Assembly: GCA_946531435.1 (NCBI GenBank)
Contig: CAMNAO010000001.1
Location: forward strand, 62,001 to 126,000
DNA length: 64,000 nucleotides
Reading direction: 5' to 3'
Source of the DNA: an uncultured Clostridia bacterium
GTDB lineage: Bacteria > Bacillota > Clostridia > Oscillospirales > Oscillospiraceae
How positions within the stretch are numbered: the first letter of the stretch is position 1; every line of letters begins with the position of its first letter. The notes under the pieces are model-generated. The model searched no databases, was not told the origin of the DNA, and saw only the letters and a list, made by a program, of their open reading frames with translations. Shown in pieces: positions 8,232 through 15,078 of this stretch. The translations under genes were made by a program, and so were the position numbers.

Positions 8232-9962
8232 TTACTTGATCCGGCAGTCCTCCGCCGGGTCGGGCGCTACATACAGGGTTTCCTGGCCCGTATAGATCAC
8301 CCGGCCGGGCAGTGCCCCGGAGGGCTTCTTCACATTTCCCACATGGGTCATATCCACAGCCACCTTTCCCGCATCCCGGCCCTGGGAAAACCAGGCTGCG
8401 AGGCCGGCGGCCCGACGGATGCTGTCGGCGTCCGGCTCCCTCCCCTCGGTAGACAGGATCACATGACTTCCGTGGAGATCCTTCACATGGAACCACAGAT
8501 CCCCTTTATGAGCGGTCTTCAGGGTGAGTCGGTCGTTTTCCAGGTTGTTGCGGCCTACAGTAATGGTAAGGCCGCTCTCTGTCCGATAGCGGGGCGGAGC
8601 GCTCTTCTCCCCCTGGGGCTTTCTCCTGCCCCCCTGGCTCTTCAGCCAGCCGCCGGTCTCCAGCTCCTGCCGGATCCCGCCCAGTTCTGAAAGGCTCTCA
8701 GCCCGGTCCAGCTCCTCCAGCACACTCTCCAGATAGGAAAGCTCCGCCTCCCCCTTTTCGATCTCACCCGTCAGGATGCGGCGGGCTGTCTTGGCACGGT
8801 TATAGTCTTTATAATACCTGGCGGCGTTCTGTTGGGGCGTCTTCAAAGGATCCAGAGGGATCTCCCGGATGGCTCCCTCTTCTTCGCTGTAAAAGTCCTC
8901 CGCCTGAAGGACGCGCATTCCCTTTTTCATCTGCCAGAGGTTGGCGGTGATGAGGTCTCCGTTCTCCCGGAGGGTGTCCCGGTCTTCAGTGGCGGCGTAT
9001 TCCTTCCTCTGTTCATTGAGGCGGCGGCGCACCCGATCCCTGGCCGTTTTGGCCGTGCGGTGGATTTCATGGGCGGCGGCGGTGATCCGGGAGCGGGTAT
9101 CCCTCTCCCGGTAGAAGGTGTCCATGAGATCGGAGAAGCTCTCCTCTTTTCTCAGCGTCCAGGCGCCGCCGTATTGCCGGATAGGAGTAGCGGCGAAGTC
9201 CTTCACATCCCCCTTTTCGTCCAGCAGCAGCCAGGGGGCAGGCGTTTCGTCTCTGAACGCGATGAGGGCCTCCGCCAGGGAAGCCCGGATTTCCTCCCGA
9301 ATGCGGGCGTCCGTGTCCCCTGCGGCCCGGTAGCTGAGCTCCCGGCAGAGAAGGGGCGACAATCCGCGGAAGGCATCCCGCAGCCAGTCGGTGACAGCAC
9401 GGTCCGGCGGGGCTGTCCGGACAAGCTCCCGAATGCTTTCCGGATCAAGCTCCCCCAGTACCGTCCCGGCCTGGGACGGCGGATTGCGGTAGCGAAGCCC
9501 CGGCAGCAGCGGACGAGCCGCTTCCTCCACACCGGGGACCCGGCGAAGGGCGTCCAGAACGATCCCCTCCTCATCGGTCAGGATCAGGTTGGAGTTGCGG
9601 CCCATGAGCTCCGCAATCAAGAGACGCTCGCATTCCACCCCCAGGGTATCTCTGGCCCGGATCCGCAGCCGGACGATCCTGTCCCCGGCCAGCTGCTCCA
9701 GCTCCGTGATCTTTCCGCCCACAAGGTGCTTTCTTAAAAGCATGCAAAACATGGGCGGCTGGGGCGGATTGTCCGCTTGAATGCGTGTGAGGGAGATGCG
9801 CGCGCTGCCGGTGCCCACATTGATGAGCAGCCTGCGGGAGCCCCGCAGCACCAGGATCACCGTATCCCGGGCGGGCTGCAGCACCTTGTCGACGGAGGCG
9901 CCAAGGATCTCCCCCCGAAGCTCCTCCGTCACAGCGGAGAGAAAAACCGCATCAAAGGGCAT
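8232..9962 (-). CDS. rqcH: RqcH/NFACT family ribosome-associated quality-control protein
   Basis: This 576-residue protein has the NFACT order: an NFACT-N domain from residue 1 (MPFDAVFLSAVTEEL), a helix-hairpin/coiled-coil middle (about 270-430) and a C-terminal NFACT-R domain with DLWFHVKDLHGSHVIL. The Asp-Arg pair used for tail synthesis in RqcH appears as GDR (D94, R95). Family members bind obstructed 50S subunits and add alanine tails to stalled nascent chains; older annotations call them fibronectin-binding proteins. I chose the ATG at 9962 over an upstream in-frame start at 9989 because it matches the family N-terminus. It overlaps the end of mrnC by 11 nt, suggesting co-transcription. 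Confidence 0.92.
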   Translation of the reverse strand: MPFDAVFLSAVTEELRGEILGASVDKVLQPARDTVILVLRGSRRLLINVGTGSARISLTRIQADNPPQPPMFCMLLRKHLVGGKITELEQLAGDRIVRLRIRARDTLGVECERLLIAELMGRNSNLILTDEEGIVLDALRRVPGVEEAARPLLPGLRYRNPPSQAGTVLGELDPESIRELVRTAPPDRAVTDWLRDAFRGLSPLLCRELSYRAAGDTDARIREEIRASLAEALIAFRDETPAPWLLLDEKGDVKDFAATPIRQYGGAWTLRKEESFSDLMDTFYRERDTRSRITAAAHEIHRTAKTARDRVRRRLNEQRKEYAATEDRDTLRENGDLITANLWQMKKGMRVLQAEDFYSEEEGAIREIPLDPLKTPQQNAARYYKDYNRAKTARRILTGEIEKGEAELSYLESVLEELDRAESLSELGGIRQELETGGWLKSQGGRRKPQGEKSAPPRYRTESGLTITVGRNNLENDRLTLKTAHKGDLWFHVKDLHGSHVILSTEGREPDADSIRRAAGLAAWFSQGRDAGKVAVDMTHVGNVKKPSGALPGRVIYTGQETLYVAPDPAEDCRIK

Positions 9963-10368
9963 CGTCCCACCCCCCGGATATGATTGCAAACAGCTGATTC
10001 AGCCGCTCCCGCTCTCCCCTAAGATAGAGCCAGCCGAAAAGGGCCTCCAGCGCCGTGGCAAGATGGTACTCCTCTGCGGTGCTCCCATGGGGGATGCCGT
10101 GGACGTGGCTGTTCCTGGCCCGTCGGAAAACGCTCCGCTCCTCTTCCGTGAGCTCCGGGAGCAGCAGTCTGGCGGAGGCGGCCTGGCTGGGAGCGGAGAC
10201 ATGTCTGACGGTTCGGCGGTGGAGGTCCCCCGCCCTGGCGCCGCCCCGCCGAATGGCCCAGGCGCGCACCATCAGGTCATAAACCGCGTCCCCCATGTGA
10301 GCAAGGCCAAGATTGGAGACCTCCAGAAGCTCCTGGGGCTGCATCGAAAGTGAAAAATAATCTGTCAT
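9952..10368 (-). CDS. mrnC: Mini-ribonuclease III (23S rRNA maturation)
   Basis: This 138-residue protein is an RNase III domain without a dsRNA-binding domain, the Mini-III hallmark. The catalytic motif HMGDAVYDLMVR and the second acidic site in ATALEALFGWLYL are visible. Mini-III trims 23S rRNA ends in Firmicutes. The ATG at 10368 has GGAGAG just upstream; the frame further upstream lacks a ribosome-binding site and homology. In many clostridia mrnC lies with cysS; here it pairs with rqcH, both acting on the large ribosomal subunit. Confidence 0.92.
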   Translation of the reverse strand: MTDYFSLSMQPQELLEVSNLGLAHMGDAVYDLMVRAWAIRRGGARAGDLHRRTVRHVSAPSQAASARLLLPELTEEERSVFRRARNSHVHGIPHGSTAEEYHLATALEALFGWLYLRGERERLNQLFAIISGGWDDAL

Positions 10369-10421
10369 AGCTCTCCATTCTCCGGGTGGTCCCGAAGCCA
10401 ATGAAATGGTATTCTTTTCGA

Positions 10422-10450
10422 ATTGTAACACAGAAACGCGTTTTGGAAAA
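10422..10450 (-). promoter_or_regulatory. Weak candidate promoter for mrnC-rqcH
   Basis: On the minus strand TACAAT (10422-10427) is preceded at 17 bp by a poor -35 (TTTTCC, 10445-10450). Position fits the mrnC start at 10368, but only the -10 is convincing. Confidence 0.35.
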
Positions 10451-10534
10451 GGCTTTTTCGGCGTCACCTGTTCCAGGCAGTTCAATGCGCCCTGTTTCGA
10501 TTCTTTTCCCCCGGTTTCTTCGGCGCTTTAGGTC

Positions 10535-10563
10535 TTGAATACCAGAAAAAAGAAGATTATGAT
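10535..10563 (+). promoter_or_regulatory. Promoter of the first MATE gene
   Basis: TTGAAT (10535-10540), 17 bp, TATGAT (10558-10563). The start codon at 10583 follows closely, so the leader is only about a dozen bases and carries the AAGGA ribosome-binding site. Confidence 0.75.
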
Positions 10564-10582
10564 AAATTAAAAGGATTAAAGG

Positions 10583-12016
10583 ATGTATTACTGTATGTTG
10601 ACTCGATTGACGCGCCTGCTTCTCGGCATTCCGGGTTCGGAGGTACTGGAAAAGGATGAGGACAGTCTCGGCGACCTCTATCGCAGAGTGATCACCATTG
10701 CCTGGCCCGCAGCCCTGGAGGGACTGCTTCTCACCCTCATGAATTCCTTTGACACCATGATGGTAGGCAAACTGGGCGCCGCCGCCATCGCCTCCGTGGG
10801 GCTCTGCGCCCAGCCCCGCATGATCATGCTGCTGGTGGCCCAGGCTCTCGGCGTGGGCACCACCGCAGTCATCGCCCGGCGAAAAGGGGCCGGAGATCAG
10901 GCGGCCGCCGTCTCCTGCCTCAAGCAGTCCATGGCCATCATCACCGGCATCGGGATCCTGATGACCGTGATCGGCTACGCCATGGCCGAACCCCTGCTGA
11001 AGCTGGCCGGCGCCGGAGAAGATACGCTGGCCGACGGCGTCATCTACTTTCAGACCATCTCCCTGGCCTTCATCGCCAACTGCTGGGCCCTCTGCATCTG
11101 CGCCGCCATGCGGGGGATCGGCAAGACCCGGATCACCATGGTGGTGAATATGACCGCCAACGTCGTCAACGTCTTCCTGAACTACTGCCTTATCGGCGGG
11201 CATCTGGGCTTCCCCGCCCTGGGGGTTCGGGGCGCGGCCATTGCCACCGCCGTTGGGACCTGCGTTTCCTGTATCATGGCGCTTGTTGTCGTTTTCCGCA
11301 AGGGCGGATATCTGAGTCTTGTTCCCTTTACTCCTGTCCGCTTCGACAGCGCTACCGTCCACAGTCTAGTCAGCGTGGGATCGGGAACCATTGCGGAGTC
11401 GGTTTTCTTGCGGTTAGGATTTCTAGTGAATGGCCGCCTCATCGCCGGGGTCAGCACCGCGGCCTATGCCACGAACCAGATCGTACAACAGATCTCCTCC
11501 CTCACCTTCACCGTGGGGGACGGCATCTCCTCCGCTTGCACCTCCCTGGTGGGGCAGTCCCTGGGGGCGGAGAAGAAGGACAAAGCTGTGCTTTACGTCC
11601 GGGTCGGGCGGCGGATCTCCATTTTCCTCTCCCTCGGTCTCATTCTCTTTACCTTCTTCGCCCGTAACTGGCTGCCCACCCTGTTCTCACAGGATCCGGT
11701 GATCATTGCCGCGGCCTCCCTTTGCTTCCTGGTGGTGCTGGTGGGGATCTATCCCCAGAACATCCGGGTCATGTTCGCGGGCTGCCTTCGGGGCGCGGGG
11801 GATGTGAAATACGTCGCCCTGGTCTCTCTCATCAGCGTGGCCATCCTGCGGCCGGCCATGACCTGGTTCTTCTGCTATCCGCTGAACCGCATGTTCCCCA
11901 CGCTGCAGCTGGGCTACATCGGCGCCTGGCTCTCCTTCGATATCGACGCCTTTGTCCGGGCGACCATGCTCTCTTACCGGGTCAACAAGGGAAAATGGAT
12001 GGATATTCGTCTGTAA
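10583..12016 (+). CDS. MATE family multidrug/cation antiporter
   Basis: This 477-residue membrane protein has about 12 predicted helices and two MatE halves. The N-terminal half carries the typical segment ALEGLLLTLMNSFDTMMVGKLGAAAIASVGLCAQP and the second half begins near SGTIAESVFLRLGFLVNGRL. MATE proteins export drugs or metabolites against a Na+ or H+ gradient. The ATG at 10583 has AAGGA 7 nt upstream; a second ATG at 10595 is possible. It is followed by a second, distinct MATE gene with its own promoter. Substrate unknown. Confidence 0.92.
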   Translation: MYYCMLTRLTRLLLGIPGSEVLEKDEDSLGDLYRRVITIAWPAALEGLLLTLMNSFDTMMVGKLGAAAIASVGLCAQPRMIMLLVAQALGVGTTAVIARRKGAGDQAAAVSCLKQSMAIITGIGILMTVIGYAMAEPLLKLAGAGEDTLADGVIYFQTISLAFIANCWALCICAAMRGIGKTRITMVVNMTANVVNVFLNYCLIGGHLGFPALGVRGAAIATAVGTCVSCIMALVVVFRKGGYLSLVPFTPVRFDSATVHSLVSVGSGTIAESVFLRLGFLVNGRLIAGVSTAAYATNQIVQQISSLTFTVGDGISSACTSLVGQSLGAEKKDKAVLYVRVGRRISIFLSLGLILFTFFARNWLPTLFSQDPVIIAAASLCFLVVLVGIYPQNIRVMFAGCLRGAGDVKYVALVSLISVAILRPAMTWFFCYPLNRMFPTLQLGYIGAWLSFDIDAFVRATMLSYRVNKGKWMDIRL

Positions 12017-12020
12017 GCTG

Positions 12021-12049
12021 TTGACAGTATAGAAGAAGACTGTTATATT
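12021..12049 (+). promoter_or_regulatory. Promoter of the second MATE gene
   Basis: Consensus TTGACA (12021-12026), 17 bp, TATATT (12044-12049), starting 4 bp after the first MATE stop. The leader downstream contains a 7-bp stem-loop (TCCGGCG/CGCCGGA, about 12053-12074) with no U-tract. Confidence 0.8.
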
Positions 12050-12107
12050 GATCCGGCGTCAATGGGCGCCGGACACTTTATGCTTTGACTATATAAGTGA
12101 GGAACTC

Positions 12108-13490
12108 ATGAAAACATCCAATTATTTCGGGAACAAACGCTTTTACAGCAGAGTGCTGGCCATCCTTGGCCCCATTCTGCTGCAAAATGTGATCACCAAC
12201 TTTGTAAGCCTTCTGGACAACATCATGGTGGGCCGCGTGGGTACGGAGCCCATGAGCGGCGTCGCCATCGTGAACCAGCTGCTCTTTGTCTTCAATCTCT
12301 GCCTCTTCGGCGGCCACGCCGGGGCCGGCATCTTCACCGCCCAGTTTTTCGGCAAATCCGATCACGAGGGCGTGAAGCACACCTTCCGGGTAAAGTGGTA
12401 CATCTCCCTTTTGGTGACTGTCATTGCGGAGCTTGCGCTTCTCTTCGGCGGCGATGCACTGATCTCCTCCTTCCTCCATGACGGAGAAGAGGGGCTGGAC
12501 CTGGTCGCCACCCTGGGCTACGCCAAGGCCTATCTCGGTGTGATGATGGTGCAGATGCCCCTCTTCGCCCTGGCGCAGATCTATTCCAGCACCCTGCGGG
12601 AGACCGGCGAGACCGCCCTGCCCATGAAAGCGGGCATTATCGCCGTGTTTGTAAATCTCTTTTTCAACTATGTCCTGATCTTCGGCAAGCTGGGCGCGCC
12701 CCGGATGGGCGTCGTCGGCGCCGCCGTGGCCACGGTCATCGCCCGGGTGGCGGAGCTGGGGATCATCGTGATCTGGACCCACCGTCACAAGGAGCGCTGC
12801 CCCTTCATCCGGGGCGCCTATCGGGGCTTCGGCGTGCCCCTCAGGCTTGTCAGGCAGATCCTTCTTCTGGGGGCGCCGCTTCTTGTCAACGAGATGCTCT
12901 GGTCCTCCGGCATGACCATGCTGAATCAGTGCTACTCCACCCGCGGGCTGGAGGTGGTCTCCGCCGTAAACATCTCCTCCACCATCTCCAACCTGTTCTT
13001 CTGCGCCACCCTGGCCATGGGAAGCACCGTCTCCATCATGGTCGGTCAGCTGCTGGGAGCCGGTGAGCTGGAGCGGGCGGTGGATGAGGATCGGAAGCTC
13101 ATCGTTTTCTCTGTTCTGCTCAGCTCCTCCGTGGGGCTCGTGATGGGTCTCATTGCCCCGCTCTTGACCGGCTTCTACAACACCACACCGGGGGTAAAGC
13201 ATCTGGCCGCCCAGCTCATTCTTGTCTCCGCCGTGATGATGCCCTTCAACGCCCTTACCAACTCCGCCTACTTCACCCTGCGCTCCGGGGGAAAGACCCT
13301 CATCACCTTCCTCTTTGACTCCGCCTTTGTCTGGGTGCTCTGCGTTCCCCTGGCCTTCGTTCTCTCCCGCTTCACCGCGCTCCCCATTCTCCCCATGTAC
13401 ATCGCCGTGCAGGGGATGGAGCTGGTGAAATGTGTGTTGGGTTATCTTCTTGTAAAGAGCCGCCGCTGGGTCAACAATCTGGTGGCCTGA
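12108..13490 (+). CDS. MATE family efflux transporter (second copy, divergent)
   Basis: This 460-residue polytopic protein starts MKTSNYFGNKRFYSRVLAILGP. The ATG at 12108 has GAGG 5 nt upstream; the frame is open further back to 12048, overlapping the promoter, so the short start is preferred. MatE features include LLDNIMVGRVGTEPMSGVAIVNQL and the second-half start LLLGAPLLVNEMLWSSGM. It is only distantly similar to the preceding MATE protein, so it is unlikely to be a recent duplicate. It ends at a bidirectional terminator against the convergent FUSC gene. Confidence 0.92.
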   Translation: MKTSNYFGNKRFYSRVLAILGPILLQNVITNFVSLLDNIMVGRVGTEPMSGVAIVNQLLFVFNLCLFGGHAGAGIFTAQFFGKSDHEGVKHTFRVKWYISLLVTVIAELALLFGGDALISSFLHDGEEGLDLVATLGYAKAYLGVMMVQMPLFALAQIYSSTLRETGETALPMKAGIIAVFVNLFFNYVLIFGKLGAPRMGVVGAAVATVIARVAELGIIVIWTHRHKERCPFIRGAYRGFGVPLRLVRQILLLGAPLLVNEMLWSSGMTMLNQCYSTRGLEVVSAVNISSTISNLFFCATLAMGSTVSIMVGQLLGAGELERAVDEDRKLIVFSVLLSSSVGLVMGLIAPLLTGFYNTTPGVKHLAAQLILVSAVMMPFNALTNSAYFTLRSGGKTLITFLFDSAFVWVLCVPLAFVLSRFTALPILPMYIAVQGMELVKCVLGYLLVKSRRWVNNLVA

Positions 13491-13514
13491 ACCGTCACAC
13501 AAACCTAAACAGTA

Positions 13515-13570
13515 TAAAATCAGCCTTCACGTTCACTCACCATTGGGGTAAGACGTAAAGGCTGATTTTA
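13515..13570. terminator. Bidirectional terminator between the second MATE and FUSC genes
   Basis: A 17-bp stem with one mismatch (TAAAATCAGCCTTCACG at 13515-13531 against 13554-13570) encloses a 22-nt loop. The A/T-rich stem ends supply U-runs on either strand. It lies between convergent stop codons. Confidence 0.8.
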
Positions 13571-14887
13571 TTGTTCTCTGCCGCCAAAGAGCAGCAAAGG
13601 CTCGTAGGCATCAGCGACGCGGCGCATGAGGCTCATGGCGTCCCGCTCGGTCCGGTAGCCCGTGGGGCTGCGGATCTCCCTGGATTTGAGCTCAGGCTCT
13701 CCCTGACGCAGATAGTCCACGACCCGCTTTTCCGCCTGCTCCTGGGTGGCGGTGTGGGCATAGATGTAGAGGCCGGAGATCCCCTCAGTCCCCGGCTGGG
13801 GGCGGCACACACGGCGCAGCTTTGCCTTTGGCATGGTGCGGCTGAGATGCTTCTCCAGCTCCCCCATTTCCGAGTCACGGCCGATGACCTTGAAATAGAC
13901 GATCTCCCCGGGGTCGTAGATCTCCCCCTCAAAATAGCTCCGGTAGGGAGACTGGCGAAGGCGGTCGTAGATCTCCTTCTCCTCCTCCCGGAAGTCCCCG
14001 GTGTGAAAGATGCAGGCCCGGTTATGGTGGATGGTATAGACGAAATAGCTGATCCCCAGCTCATCCAGACGGTCCCGCAAGGCCAGGGAGTTCTCCGGAG
14101 GAATGGTCTCCGCCTGGAGGTAGACATTTTTCTCCGCGTCGTAAATGGCAGCGCCATCCATAACGATGAGGGGTGTGGAGAGCCTGGCTCCCCGCAGCTG
14201 CATGGCGAAGAAGGCCGGGGCGTGCTGGCTTACGAGACAGATCCGGGCTCCGTCATTATAGAGCGCATTCAGGTGAAACAGCACCGCCGGGGCAAGCTGC
14301 GTGAAGGGGTCCGGCGCCAGGTCCTCGGTATGGACAAAGAGCAGGAGATCCCGCCGTCTTCGCCGGGGCAAATGGAAGATATTTACCAGAATGGCCACCG
14401 TGGTGCCGATAAACACATCAAAGATGCGGCCGGCCGCCTGCCGCAGGGGGTCTTCAATATCCGGGAAGGCAATGACCACGCAGAGAAATACGATGGCGGC
14501 CAGACCCGAGGCGTCGGGCATCTTCATCAGCACCGCGAGATAGAGGGAAAGCAGCACACCCACCGCCATCAGCGCGTAAAGCACCGGAAGATTGCCGCCC
14601 GGCGCAGGCCATATATAGAGGACCAGCAGCAGCAAAAGGCCGAGAAAAGCACCGATCAGCGTCCCTACAAGACGATTCAGCGCATATTCGCCAGAGTCCT
14701 TTACATAGGGCTGCATGCAGATGATGGCCGTAATGGCGGCCTCCGAGGGCATGTCCTGCCCGTGAAAGCCCCTCAGCCAATAGATCACAAGGCAGAGGAA
14801 GACCGCCACCGTGGTTTTGATGATCCGCCAGCCAATGGGCGGCGGCAGATGATGAAGTCGGGGAGAATCCCCCTGAGACAATCGCAT
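13568..14887 (-). CDS. FUSC/aromatic-acid-exporter-like membrane protein with degenerate HAD-like C-terminal domain
   Basis: Residues 1-172 form about six membrane helices of the FUSC/ArAE type (EAAITAIICMQPYVKDSGEYALNRLVGTLIGA is typical). The 260 residues after the RRRRR boundary look like a Cof-type HAD domain: GARICLVSQHAPAFF in the place of the TGR strand, then STPLIVMDGAAIYDAEKN in the place of the NGAxIYD segment. The HAD motif I (normally DxDGT) reads FVHTED at about 184-189, so the nucleophile Asp is missing. The ATG at 14887 has GAGGG upstream. A good promoter lies at 14943-14971. A non-catalytic sensor tail on a transporter-like body is an inference. Confidence 0.75.
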   Translation of the reverse strand: MRLSQGDSPRLHHLPPPIGWRIIKTTVAVFLCLVIYWLRGFHGQDMPSEAAITAIICMQPYVKDSGEYALNRLVGTLIGAFLGLLLLLVLYIWPAPGGNLPVLYALMAVGVLLSLYLAVLMKMPDASGLAAIVFLCVVIAFPDIEDPLRQAAGRIFDVFIGTTVAILVNIFHLPRRRRRDLLLFVHTEDLAPDPFTQLAPAVLFHLNALYNDGARICLVSQHAPAFFAMQLRGARLSTPLIVMDGAAIYDAEKNVYLQAETIPPENSLALRDRLDELGISYFVYTIHHNRACIFHTGDFREEEKEIYDRLRQSPYRSYFEGEIYDPGEIVYFKVIGRDSEMGELEKHLSRTMPKAKLRRVCRPQPGTEGISGLYIYAHTATQEQAEKRVVDYLRQGEPELKSREIRSPTGYRTERDAMSLMRRVADAYEPLLLFGGREQ

Positions 14888-14942
14888 GATCCCTCACAGC
14901 CCCGAAGGGCGGGTTATTCTCCGGAAGAATCCGGGAGGCCAT

Positions 14943-14971
14943 ATTATACAGGAGGCACATGGAGATTGCAA
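14943..14971 (-). promoter_or_regulatory. Promoter of the FUSC-like gene
   Basis: On the minus strand TTGCAA (14966-14971), 17 bp, TATAAT (14943-14948). It starts just after the candidate small ORF that follows the M56 gene. Confidence 0.75.
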
Positions 14972-14982
14972 GTGTCAAGGCG

Positions 14983-15078
14983 CTATTCTTCCCCTTCCCC
15001 GGCAAAAAAGCGCAGGATGCTTGTCACGATGAGAATCAAGGCGAAAAGCAGCAGAGCAAACTGCAGGTTTTCTCTCAA
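14983..15078 (-). CDS. Candidate 31-residue membrane miniprotein
   Basis: A short frame starts with TTG at 15078, overlapping the stop of the M56 gene as TTGA, and ends at TAG (14983-14985). The peptide is one hydrophobic helix (FALLLFALILIVTSIL) with charged ends (REN at the start, GEGEE at the end). The overlap resembles translational coupling, but the ribosome-binding site is weak and the start is non-ATG. It could be a real accessory peptide of the M56/BlaI system or chance. Confidence 0.35.
   Translation of the reverse strand: MRENLQFALLLFALILIVTSILRFFAGEGEE

Noticed and set aside
12078..13502. 474-codon minus-strand frame opposite the second MATE gene
   Set aside because: Hydrophilic mirror of a membrane protein, typical antisense artefact.
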